Part shown: piece after piece, positions 1 to 4,728 of the stretch
Numbering within the stretch: position 1 is the first letter of the stretch
How the letters are laid out: the number at the start of each line of letters is the position of its first letter
Assembly (NCBI GenBank): GCA_003009815.1
Contig: PXPD01000033.1
Span: 4,777 to 19,332 of the forward strand
DNA: 14,556 nucleotides
Direction: 5' to 3'
From: Nanohaloarchaea archaeon SW_4_43_9
GTDB lineage: Archaea; Nanohalarchaeota; Nanosalinia; Nanosalinales; Nanosalinaceae
Program-made: the position numbers and the translations under genes
The notes under the pieces: generated by a model
What the model saw: only the letters and a program-made list of their open reading frames with translations
Databases searched by the model: none
Told to the model about the DNA's origin: nothing

Positions 1-2
1 AC

Positions 3-425
3 CGGTTCATCGATGGACTGATGAGTAACAGAAAATACCTGCCAGCTATAACTACAGTTAACAAAGCCGATATGCTTGACAAGGACAAAAGAAGGGAATA
101 CGAACAAGATTATGACCTCCTGATTTCGGCTGAGAAAGGAAATAACCTTGAAGAGCTGAAGGAAATGATATTTGACCGGCTCGGACTGGTAAGAATCTAC
201 ATGAAAGAAAAAGGAGAGGAACCGGATAAGAACGACCCACTAATCCTCAGAGAGGAAAATACAGTGGGAGATGCACTGGACGAACTACCTGGGGATATGA
301 AGGAGAGGTTCAAGAAAGCCAAAGTCACCGGCCCGAGCTCAAAGTTCCCTGATCAAAAAGTAGGGAAAGACCACGAGCTAATGGACGAAGATATTCTCGA
401 GCTGAACCTGAGGCATCTGGCGTAA
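3..425 (+). CDS. DRG-family GTPase with TGS domain, C-terminal part (5' end outside window)
   Basis: The reading frame is open from the first bases of the window, so the gene starts upstream; the ATG at 21 is internal. The visible 140 residues hold the end of the G domain, with the G4 motif NKAD and the G5-like ISAEKG, followed by the TGS domain typical of DRG/Rbg GTPases (stretches PLILREENTVGDAL and a late KVGKDHELMDEDILEL). Archaeal DRG proteins are ribosome- and translation-associated GTPases; the exact role of this one is inferred from family only. The Walker A part is not visible, so completeness upstream cannot be judged. The stop TAA is at 423-425, and a 200-base gap separates it from cdc6. 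Confidence 0.93.
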   Translation, partial: RFIDGLMSNRKYLPAITTVNKADMLDKDKRREYEQDYDLLISAEKGNNLEELKEMIFDRLGLVRIYMKEKGEEPDKNDPLILREENTVGDALDELPGDMKERFKKAKVTGPSSKFPDQKVGKDHELMDEDILELNLRHLA

Positions 426-531
426 TACAAATTTACTGAATATATCATATAGCACCAGAATTGTATTATATTCTAAGCGTGTGTAATACAAATATATCTA
501 TTCGGCCGATATAAGGCCGAAAAGTAATACA
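422..531. repeat. Iterated TAATACA repeats before cdc6
   Basis: GTAATACAAAT occurs exactly at 422-432 and 483-493, GTAATACA again at 524-531, and the inverted form TTGTATTA at 461-468. Spacing from the first to the second direct copy is 61 bases and from second to third 41. The first copy overlaps the stop codon of the upstream gene. Such spacing could reflect protein-binding sites, for example for the adjacent initiator, but the copies are AT-rich and short. Confidence 0.5.
501..521. repeat. Perfect inverted repeat TTCGGCC/GGCCGAA
   Basis: TTCGGCC at 501-507 and GGCCGAA at 515-521 form a perfect 7-bp stem around a 7-base loop (GATATAA). It is followed by only a few A residues, not a T-run, so it does not look like a terminator for the upstream plus-strand gene. 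It may be part of the origin or a regulatory site. Confidence 0.5.
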
Positions 532-561
532 GTATCTTAAGCTTCGAACTGTGAAGTTCTC

Positions 562-572
562 GGAACTACCGG
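562..572 (+). repeat. GGAACTACCGG, upstream copy flanking cdc6
   Basis: This exact 11-mer is repeated in the same orientation at 1661-1671, just after the cdc6 stop codon. One copy on each side of an initiator gene is the pattern expected of an initiator binding site, but no further copies are evident in the window. Confidence 0.45.
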
Positions 573-588
573 AATACCCAGGTCTCCA

Positions 589-598
589 CTTATAAAGT
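589..598 (+). promoter_or_regulatory. TATA box of cdc6
   Basis: The sequence CTTATAAAGT is centred about 32 bases before the cdc6 ATG, which predicts a transcription start within about 5 bases of the start codon. No Shine-Dalgarno sequence is seen between the box and the ATG. Confidence 0.6.
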
Positions 599-625
599 AG
601 CGGAACAACTGTTATTCCATAAGAT

Positions 626-1645
626 ATGAGGCGGCCAAATACGGTTATAGAGGACGCACGAGTCCTGAAAGCGGATTATCTCCCGAATCGGATGGTTCAC
701 AGAGATCCACAAATACGGGAGATCAAGAGAAATCTGGAGCCGATGCTGGAAGGAAAGAGTGCCCGAAACATGCTTCTATACGGAGCTCCAGGAACCGGGA
801 AGACCACGATGGCAAACTATGTTGTGGACGAAATACAGAAATATTCCTCAGAAGTGGTCTCAGGTAGCGTCAACTGCTGGAAGTATCCTTCCCGATTCAA
901 AGTATACTACAATATCCTACAGGATCTCGGAGTCAACCTGATTCATAGAACCGGGACTCCAACTGATGAACTGGTGGATAAGTTCCAGTCAAAGGCGAGG
1001 AAGAGGCCTACAGTAGTCACACTTGATGAAGTAGATCAGATAGAGGAGGAAAGAATTCTCTACGACTTTGCACGGATGGAGGATGTGGCTCTTATAATGC
1101 TGGCTAACAAGGAAACCGCTCTCTATGATGTCGATGAAAGAATCAGATCCTCTCTGGAAGGAACCAAGGACATACATTTTCCTGAATATTCTAAGGACGA
1201 ACTTGTCGATATACTTGAGGACAGGAGAGAATGGGGACTGAGAAACGAAGCTATAGAAAGAAGTGGTCTGAGACGGATAGCGGTGAGATCACGGGGTGAC
1301 GCAAGAATAGCTATCAACTCTTTAAGAATAGCTGCGGAAGAGGCTGAGAAAGAGGATCTGGAAGAGATAACCGATGATATCATAGATAAATCGATTCCGG
1401 AGGCTGAAAAGGAAAACAAGTCCAAGTCGAAGGAGAAGCTCAACAACCATCAAAGAGTCCTTTACGACATTATAGAAGATGAAGGAGAAATCAAACCCGG
1501 GAAACTGTACGAACAGTATGAGGAAGAGATCGAAAATCCTAAGGTTAAGAGAACCTTGAGAAAATATCTTTCAAAGATGGATCATTACCGGCTGATAGAA
1601 TCCGAAGGAGAAGGACGCTGGCGGAAATACATGATACAGGAATAG
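626..1645 (+). CDS. cdc6: Orc1/Cdc6 family replication initiator ATPase
   Basis: This is a 339-residue AAA+ protein that binds origin DNA and loads the MCM helicase. Walker A is GAPGTGKT at residues 53-60, Walker B is VVTLDEVD at 130-137, a sensor-1 asparagine lies in LANKE near 161, and the sensor-2 arginine lies in GDAR at 224-227. Residues about 268-335 form the C-terminal winged helix, after a lysine- and glutamate-rich linker. It is shorter than many haloarchaeal Orc proteins (about 400 residues) but complete in all motifs. The start has a TATA box about 32 bases upstream and fits the conserved N-terminal region. An 11-base repeat lies on both sides of the gene, which suggests a nearby origin and possible autoregulation. 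Confidence in the family is very high; which Orc paralogue it is cannot be told. Confidence 0.97.
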   Translation: MRRPNTVIEDARVLKADYLPNRMVHRDPQIREIKRNLEPMLEGKSARNMLLYGAPGTGKTTMANYVVDEIQKYSSEVVSGSVNCWKYPSRFKVYYNILQDLGVNLIHRTGTPTDELVDKFQSKARKRPTVVTLDEVDQIEEERILYDFARMEDVALIMLANKETALYDVDERIRSSLEGTKDIHFPEYSKDELVDILEDRREWGLRNEAIERSGLRRIAVRSRGDARIAINSLRIAAEEAEKEDLEEITDDIIDKSIPEAEKENKSKSKEKLNNHQRVLYDIIEDEGEIKPGKLYEQYEEEIENPKVKRTLRKYLSKMDHYRLIESEGEGRWRKYMIQE

Positions 1646-1660
1646 AAGTTTCAACCTACT

Positions 1661-1671
1661 GGAACTACCGG
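1661..1671 (+). repeat. GGAACTACCGG, downstream copy flanking cdc6
   Basis: This is the second exact copy of the 11-mer at 562-572, in the same orientation. It lies between the cdc6 stop codon and the promoter of the next small gene. Confidence 0.45.
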
Positions 1672-1687
1672 CAAACTGCTCACTTGT

Positions 1688-1695
1688 TTATAAAC
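1688..1695 (+). promoter_or_regulatory. TATA box of the 58-residue protein gene
   Basis: TTTATAAA is centred 26-27 bases before the ATG at 1718, the spacing expected for a leaderless archaeal transcript. Confidence 0.6.
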
Positions 1696-1717
1696 CAGGT
1701 TTCTCGCATTAAAGGAT

Positions 1718-1894
1718 ATGTCAACAAACCACCGCACCTATGAAGATTATCTGGAATACCTGCCTGAAAAAGAACGCAGGGCCCTAAAAGAAGCGTTTTT
1801 CATCGAGAAAGAAGTTGAAGATGCTCCCGAGTCCATGATTCGTCAGATCAACCGTTCCAAAACCATCAAACAAAAGGCCTTGAAACGTGCTTAA
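1718..1894 (+). CDS. Small hypothetical protein, 58 residues
   Basis: The frame ATG 1718 to TAA 1892-1894 encodes a charged, probably helical protein starting MSTNHRTYEDYLEYLPEKER. Support for it being real is its architecture: a good TATA box centred 26-27 bases upstream, and a stop codon that runs straight into a 10-bp inverted repeat ending in a T-run. It is rich in Lys, Arg and Glu, has no predicted membrane segment and no cysteines. Basic residues dominate the last 15 positions (two clusters with K and R), so nucleic-acid binding is possible but unproven. I do not recognise a family. Its position directly behind cdc6 is notable. Confidence 0.6.
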   Translation: MSTNHRTYEDYLEYLPEKERRALKEAFFIEKEVEDAPESMIRQINRSKTIKQKALKRA

Positions 1895-1934
1895 AAACCG
1901 TTATTAACTGTACTGAACGATTAGAACGGTTTTT
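1893..1934 (+). terminator. Inverted repeat with T-run after the 58-residue gene
   Basis: AAAAACCGTT at 1893-1902 is a perfect complement of AACGGTTTTT at 1925-1934, with 22 bases between them. The right arm ends in five T residues, as in archaeal U-tract terminators. The left arm overlaps the stop codon at 1892-1894. Confidence 0.55.
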
Positions 1935-1943
1935 AGCCAAGGA

Positions 1944-1953
1944 TTATATAAAG
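1944..1953 (+). promoter_or_regulatory. TATA box of the 41-residue protein gene
   Basis: TTATATAAAG is centred about 26 bases before the ATG at 1974. It lies 10 bases after the preceding terminator-like repeat, so the two tiny genes look separately transcribed. Confidence 0.6.
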
Positions 1954-1973
1954 ATTGGGTGACTTACTGCTAC

Positions 1974-2099
1974 ATGATGCGAACCGATTTCGCGGACGAG
2001 ACCGGCAACCAGATTCCGGTTGAGTTCAACGAGGAAGGGACTATCTCCCGTACGGTAAGCAGGATCAGAAATGCATTTCAAGGATCCAGAGGCAAGTAG
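1974..2099 (+). CDS. Very small hypothetical protein, 41 residues
   Basis: The frame runs from ATG 1974 (a second ATG follows immediately at 1977) to TAG 2097-2099. The product begins MMRTDFADETGNQIPVEFNE and ends in a basic stretch with several Arg residues. A TATA box at the right distance for a leaderless start is the main evidence; a T-rich stretch after the stop (about 2111-2140) could end transcription. The N-terminal half looks beta-rich and acidic, the C-terminal half basic and helical. No family is recognised. The gene could instead be a small RNA with a chance frame. Confidence 0.45.
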   Translation: MMRTDFADETGNQIPVEFNEEGTISRTVSRIRNAFQGSRGK

Positions 2100-2207
2100 T
2101 CTGGACCTGCATCTTATTATTCTTCTATTTTGTTGTTTGACTCAAATTGTAGGAAAATACAGATCAAGGACATAGAATAGAAATGAACATAGAAAAATAA
2201 GCCGAAG

Positions 2208-2585
2208 TTATTCGTCAATGAGTTCGCCGTTAATTACTCCTTCCTGCCCAGGCCGGGAAGTAACTCTGGCCTTTCCCTCGGAAGTCTGGACAACCGTTCC
2301 CTTGGTCAGAAGTGATCTTCTCACATAGTTAGGATTGGCAGGATTGTCTTCAACCGATTCGATCTCTACATTCTCTACTTCGCCATCAGTAGCCAAGTTA
2401 ATTTTCTTTGCTTTCTTGACGATATTCTTTTGGTTGCCTCCTCTGGTCTTTCTCTTCTCTACTTTTTTCTCTCCCTTTTCAGGTGCTGAGAACTGTGAAC
2501 CCAGTTCGTGTTTTTTGGGTTTCCGGTTTCTTCTTTTTCTTCCACCGGTTTTCTTTCTGCCGGACTGTTTGTGCCAGATTGCCAT
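2208..2585 (-). CDS. rps8e: 30S ribosomal protein S8e
   Basis: The 125-residue product matches archaeal S8e in length and pattern: a very basic N-terminus starting MAIWHKQSGRKKTGGRKR, the conserved Gly-Ser-Gln stretch near residue 30, an RGGNQK motif near residue 50, and a C-terminal domain with NPANPNYVRRSLLTKG and the closing RPGQEGVINGEL. It is a small-subunit protein that binds 16S rRNA. The ATG at 2585 is supported by a TATA box about 25 bases upstream on the minus strand. The acidic additions in the middle (a GluVal-rich run) fit a salt-adapted proteome. The gene stands alone, with divergent transcription towards the Sm-like operon. Confidence 0.95.
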   Translation of the reverse strand: MAIWHKQSGRKKTGGRKRRNRKPKKHELGSQFSAPEKGEKKVEKRKTRGGNQKNIVKKAKKINLATDGEVENVEIESVEDNPANPNYVRRSLLTKGTVVQTSEGKARVTSRPGQEGVINGELIDE

Positions 2586-2605
2586 ATAAGTAGCCTAGAT
2601 ATGAA

Positions 2606-2615
2606 ATTTTATAAA
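2606..2615 (-). promoter_or_regulatory. TATA box of the S8e gene
   Basis: Read on the minus strand this is TTTATAAAAT, centred about 25 bases from the start codon at 2585, as expected for a leaderless mRNA. Confidence 0.6.
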
Positions 2616-2676
2616 CAGTAGTGAAAGAGGCTCTATTTTCAGGCTGAAAACCTTCTGCACAGAGGGTTCTCGGTAG

Positions 2677-2686
2677 GTTTATATAA
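2677..2686 (+). promoter_or_regulatory. TATA box of the Sm-like operon
   Basis: GTTTATATAA is centred about 43 bases before the ATG at 2725. This predicts a short leader of about 15-18 bases with a GGTG element near 2711, which is unusual in this mostly leaderless window. Confidence 0.55.
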
Positions 2687-2724
2687 CTTGTCGATGATTT
2701 GGTTTTACAAGGTGTAGAGTTTTT

Positions 2725-2958
2725 ATGGGAAACGATGACAGTGGAAAAAGACCTTTAGATGTACTAGATACTGCAAAAGGTGACAGAGTAATAGCAAAAC
2801 TAAAAGGAGGACAAACAGTTTCAGGGAACCTGAAAGCATTCGACCTTCATCTAAACATGTGGCTTGAAGATGCCTCCGTAAACGAAGATGGAGGACAAAC
2901 TGACTACGGAAAACTGATCATCCGTGGAGACAATGTAATACTGGTCAGCCCTGAATAA
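2725..2958 (+). CDS. Archaeal Sm-like (LSm) RNA-binding protein
   Basis: The 77-residue protein is a single Sm fold. Sm1 spans about residues 18-50 with GDRVIAKLKGG, the FD-x-H-x-N pattern (FDLHLNMWLEDA) that forms the RNA-binding pocket, and Sm2 spans 62-75 with GKLIIRGDNVILVS, the classic IRG loop. Such proteins form heptameric rings that bind U-rich RNA and act in RNA processing. The length is normal for the family. Placement directly before the L37e gene is a conserved archaeal arrangement. It is the first gene of a plus-strand unit that continues through L37e and a 73-residue protein to tRNA-Lys. A short leader with GGTG near 2711 may serve ribosome binding. Confidence 0.95.
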   Translation: MGNDDSGKRPLDVLDTAKGDRVIAKLKGGQTVSGNLKAFDLHLNMWLEDASVNEDGGQTDYGKLIIRGDNVILVSPE

Positions 2959-2976
2959 TAGACGAGGTTTTCACCA

Positions 2977-3138
2977 GTGGGACTTAACAAAGGAAAACGG
3001 AACAACAAATCGCACGGCAAATGCCGGAGATGTGGAGAGAAATCTTTCCATCTCAGAAAGAAGGAATGCGCATCATGCGGATTTGGAAAGACCTCGAAAA
3101 GAAACGACTTTGACAAGGCTAAACCAAGAAAACAGTAA
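2977..3138 (+). CDS. rpl37e: 50S ribosomal protein L37e
   Basis: The 53-residue product begins at a GTG codon (2977) preceded by GAGGT at 2964-2968, a good ribosome-binding site in a co-transcribed position. It is a zinc-finger ribosomal protein: C16 and C19 in CRRCG and C31 and C34 in CASCG form the CxxC pair of pairs, separated by the family stretch EKSFHLRKKE, and GFGKTSKRN follows. Length and basic composition fit L37e. It lies 18 bases behind the Sm-like gene, and its stop is 2 bases before the next start, so translation is probably coupled. Confidence 0.93.
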   Translation: MGLNKGKRNNKSHGKCRRCGEKSFHLRKKECASCGFGKTSKRNDFDKAKPRKQ

Positions 3139-3140
3139 CA

Positions 3141-3362
3141 ATGGAAGAAGAATACTCAGTCATAATCCTGAGTAAATCAGGAGACTTTCTGCTCAAAAGT
3201 GAAGAACAGTTAAACAGAAAAGAGAATGGTATAGAAGCAGATGAGCCTTACATCATGACCGAGGAAGAAACCGCCCACCGGATTAGAGCGGAAGAAATAT
3301 TCATTCCATACAGCTCTATAGAGACCATACAGTACGGAGACTTCAAGCAGGAAACAGTCTAA
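3141..3362 (+). CDS. Conserved-looking hypothetical protein, 73 residues
   Basis: The gene starts 2 bases after the L37e stop and ends immediately before the first base of tRNA-Lys, so it is locked between two well-identified genes in one unit. The product is acidic, starting MEEEYSVIILSKSGDFLLKS, with alternating hydrophobic residues that suggest a small beta-rich domain (VIILSKSGDFLL early, then IFIPYSSIETIQYG late). The pattern of a first strand, a charged insertion and closing strands is reminiscent of a small barrel, but no motif is diagnostic. A function linked to RNA or ribosome assembly is suggested only by its neighbours. Confidence 0.75.
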   Translation: MEEEYSVIILSKSGDFLLKSEEQLNRKENGIEADEPYIMTEEETAHRIRAEEIFIPYSSIETIQYGDFKQETV

Positions 3363-3538
3363 GGGTCCGTAGCTCAGTCTGGCAGAGCACCGGCCTTTTA
3401 CCACCTCAAGTTCTTCAACTGGAGAACGAGGACAAAGAAAAAAACCCTGATTTTCGTGAAAGTTAATGACCTTGAGGTCGAAACGCTTTGGCCTAAGAAG
3501 TTAGCCGGTAGTCGCGGGTTCAAATCCCGTCGAGCCCA
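3363..3538 (+). tRNA. tRNA-Lys (TTT) with a 102-base intron
   Basis: The cloverleaf can be drawn: acceptor GGGTCCG 3363-3369 with CGAGCCC 3531-3537, D-stem GCTC/GAGC at 3372-3375 and 3385-3388, anticodon stem CCGGC 3390-3394 with GCCGG 3504-3508, T-arm GCGGG 3514-3518 with CCCGT 3526-3530 around TTCAAAT, and discriminator A 3538. The anticodon loop is C-T-TTT-A-A, giving TTT (Lys). The intron lies after position 37. CCA is not encoded. Acceptor pairs 4-69 (T-G) and 5-68 (C-A) are not Watson-Crick, which is odd for a housekeeping tRNA. The gene starts on the base after the stop codon of the 73-residue protein, so its 5' end must be cut from an operon transcript or come from a promoter inside that gene. 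Confidence 0.9.
3401..3502 (+). other. Intron of tRNA-Lys
   Basis: The boundaries follow the canonical 37/38 position. The core helix of the bulge-helix-bulge motif can form between CTTT (3395-3398) and GAAG (3497-3500), including one G-T pair, with 3-base bulges on both sides. Inside the intron ACCTCAAG (3403-3410) is complementary to CTTGAGGT (3471-3478), and GTTCT/AGAAC at 3410-3427 forms a small hairpin. The stem next to the 5' bulge does not pair neatly, so the motif is relaxed. No convincing guide-RNA boxes are seen. Confidence 0.75.
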
Positions 3539-3565
3539 CTCTAATTGAAAACTGTCTTTCCGAAA

Positions 3566-3575
3566 AGTTAAAGAG
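3566..3575 (+). promoter_or_regulatory. Probable TATA box of the GIY-YIG gene
   Basis: AAAGTTAAAG is centred about 27 bases before the ATG at 3598, which fits a leaderless start, but the box is weaker than its neighbours. Confidence 0.4.
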
Positions 3576-3597
3576 TTTCTCAAACCAATTATGGGAC

Positions 3598-3918
3598 ATG
3601 TCTGGTAAACATAAGCTTACAAACTCAAATGTGAATCAAAAAGTAAAGGAACAGATTGGTGTATACAAGCTTTACAATTCGCATGGAGGTCCTGTAAGAT
3701 ATGTAGGTATGTCCGACCACGTTAAAGATAGGCTGAAGAACCACACCGGTGATTACAGTTACTTCGAAGTCAATTACTACCAAAGCGAAAGAGACGCTTA
3801 CGAAAGACAAGGGCAGTTATTCCATCAACATGGTGGAAAAAAGAAGCTAGATAATGAACGGCATCCTCCCAGACCTCACAAGAGAGTGAAATGCCCTGGC
3901 TGTGGGATCCATGAATAA
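3598..3918 (+). CDS. GIY-YIG nuclease-domain protein with C-terminal CxxC
   Basis: This is a 106-residue single-domain protein. The GIY-like strand is GVYKL at 21-25, the YIG-like strand is RYVG at 34-37, and the candidate catalytic arginine is R45 in DRLKNH. Acidic residues E64 or E69 could be the metal ligand, and N86 in LDNERHP fits the late conserved position. The tail carries KCPGCG, half of a zinc ribbon. GIY-YIG domains cut DNA in repair, restriction or homing; here no second domain identifies the target. It lies about 60 bases after an intron-containing tRNA gene and has its own weak promoter. Function beyond the fold is not known. Confidence 0.8.
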   Translation: MSGKHKLTNSNVNQKVKEQIGVYKLYNSHGGPVRYVGMSDHVKDRLKNHTGDYSYFEVNYYQSERDAYERQGQLFHQHGGKKKLDNERHPPRPHKRVKCPGCGIHE

Positions 3919-3944
3919 GCTATCCTATGAAATAAAACAGCAAC

Positions 3945-4427
3945 TTACAGACCAATACTTCTCTTAACCATTCTCGTAATCTTCGTGACCTGAGCGGCAA
4001 TACCTGCTTCCTTGAAGAAAGTAGCGGAGATAAATGCATTCTCCTCCTCAAAAAGTTCGACTTCGGCAATCATCTCAACCAGTTTAACCTGCTTCAAAAC
4101 TGAGAAAGCAGGAACCACAACGAGGAAATCTAGCCAGTGATTATGAACGAACTGCTCTCTGTGATCGGAGAGCCTCAGCTCCACAGAAAGTCTCGCAGCA
4201 AAGTAAAAAACCACAGCCCAGTTCAAGTAATTGATGTAAACCGCCATCTTATCAGTAACCGGAACTGCAAGACTGAAAATCAGTACAAAAGTCAGTGAAA
4301 GAAGTGCGATCGGAAGAATCTGGTCGAGGAAAGATTTCAGCCTAGAAGCTTTATGCCTGGAGATAACTTTCTCCATCGACTCTCCAATTTTCTCAACATC
4401 TTTCCGGTACTTCTCCTCTAGGCTCAC
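3945..4427 (-). CDS. Membrane protein resembling a voltage-sensor domain without a pore
   Basis: The 160-residue protein has hydrophobic helices at about 34-56, 66-85 and 98-112. The stretch ARLSVELRLSDHR followed by HNHWLDFLVVVPAFSVLK resembles the S2-S3 part of voltage-gated ion channels, where an acidic residue, a W-x-D motif and a LxxxP helix are typical. No pore helix or selectivity filter follows; the C-terminus is a charged segment ending TRMVKRSIGL that could be a poor S4. The N-terminus is a charged soluble helix. It may be a channel relative that lost or never had the pore, or an unrelated three-helix membrane protein. A TATA-like box at 4451-4460 supports the start. Confidence 0.65.
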   Translation of the reverse strand: MSLEEKYRKDVEKIGESMEKVISRHKASRLKSFLDQILPIALLSLTFVLIFSLAVPVTDKMAVYINYLNWAVVFYFAARLSVELRLSDHREQFVHNHWLDFLVVVPAFSVLKQVKLVEMIAEVELFEEENAFISATFFKEAGIAAQVTKITRMVKRSIGL

Positions 4428-4450
4428 AGCTTATCGTTTATAACTAGTTG

Positions 4451-4460
4451 GGTTAAAAAC
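4451..4460 (-). promoter_or_regulatory. TATA-like box of the voltage-sensor-like gene
   Basis: On the minus strand this reads GTTTTTAACC, centred about 28 bases from the ATG at 4427. A second candidate (GTTATAAACG, 4434-4443) is too close to serve that start. A 10-bp palindrome CTATCGATAG follows at 4460-4469. Confidence 0.4.
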
Positions 4461-4476
4461 TATCGATAGAGGGATG

Positions 4477-4486
4477 GATTAAAAAC
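4477..4486 (+). promoter_or_regulatory. TATA box of tRNA-Ile
   Basis: GATTAAAAAC is centred about 35 bases before the tRNA 5' end, predicting a 5' leader of roughly 6-10 bases to be removed by RNase P. Confidence 0.5.
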
Positions 4487-4516
4487 CCTTACGAAACTAA
4501 ATTTTCTACACAGTCT

Positions 4517-4657
4517 GGACCGGTAGCTTAGCCAGGTTATAGCGCCACGCTGATAAACACAGATTACCTTGAATGAAAATCTGTTCGAGCTGAAATCTCC
4601 GCTCAGCGGAGGAATTCAGAAACGTGGAGATCCCCAGTTCAAATCTGGGCCGGTCCA
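4517..4657 (+). tRNA. tRNA-Ile (GAT) with a 66-base intron
   Basis: Acceptor GGACCGG 4517-4523 pairs perfectly with CCGGTCC 4650-4656, discriminator A 4657. The D-stem is GCT/AGC (3 bp). Anticodon stem CCACG 4545-4549 pairs with CGTGG 4623-4627, and the loop C-T-GAT-A-A gives anticodon GAT. The T-arm CCCAG 4633-4637 / CTGGG 4645-4649 encloses TTCAAAT. CCA is not encoded; TCA follows the discriminator. The intron lies between positions 37 and 38, as in most archaeal tRNA introns. The gene has its own promoter and faces away from the membrane-protein gene. Confidence 0.95.
4556..4621 (+). other. Intron of tRNA-Ile
   Basis: The 4-bp core helix of the splice motif is perfect: CTGA 4550-4553 with TCAG 4616-4619, flanked by 3-base bulges TAA (4554-4556) and AAA (4620-4622). 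The inner helix is poor. Internally CTCCGC/GCGGAG (4597-4602 and 4606-4611) forms a strong hairpin with a TCA loop, and CAGATT pairs with AATCTG (4560-4583 region). Confidence 0.85.
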
Positions 4658-4695
4658 TCACACATTCTAGATAGCATTATCTACTTAACCGTAAC

Positions 4696-4705
4696 AAATA
4701 TATAC
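4696..4705 (+). promoter_or_regulatory. TATA box of the 118-residue gene
   Basis: AAATATATAC is centred about 28 bases before the ATG at 4729, consistent with a leaderless transcript. Confidence 0.55.
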
Positions 4706-4728
4706 ACTCGTGGTCAAATTTTGATTTA

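Larger units (their letters stand above)
426..625. other. Candidate replication-origin intergenic region upstream of cdc6
   Basis: This 200-base gap directly precedes the initiator gene. It is AT-rich in its first two thirds and holds four copies of TAATACA (three direct, one inverted), a perfect hairpin at 501-521, a copy of GGAACTACCGG that recurs just after cdc6, and the cdc6 promoter. Archaeal origins commonly sit next to orc1/cdc6 and combine an AT-rich unwinding region with repeated origin recognition boxes. I do not recognise a canonical haloarchaeal or Sulfolobus origin box here, so the origin assignment is inference from position and repeats. Confidence 0.45.

Noticed and set aside
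1123..1446. Ser-rich minus-strand frame in cdc6
   Set aside because: It is a shadow of the Cdc6 coding strand, whose motifs are unmistakable.
2335..2589. Plus-strand frame antisense to S8e
   Set aside because: It is a shadow of the strongly identified ribosomal protein gene, with Phe- and Pro-rich low-complexity sequence.
3398..3583. Minus-strand frame over the tRNA-Lys region with a RRDLNPRLPA-like segment
   Set aside because: This is the well-known spurious translation antisense to a tRNA T-arm and acceptor stem.
4460..4469. Palindrome CTATCGATAG between two promoters
   Set aside because: A single 10-bp palindrome with no second copy is expected by chance; not called as a site.
3401..4621. 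Possible C/D-box guide RNA in the tRNA introns
   Set aside because: Single CTGA and TGA-like elements occur, but paired box C/D with correct spacing could not be built.
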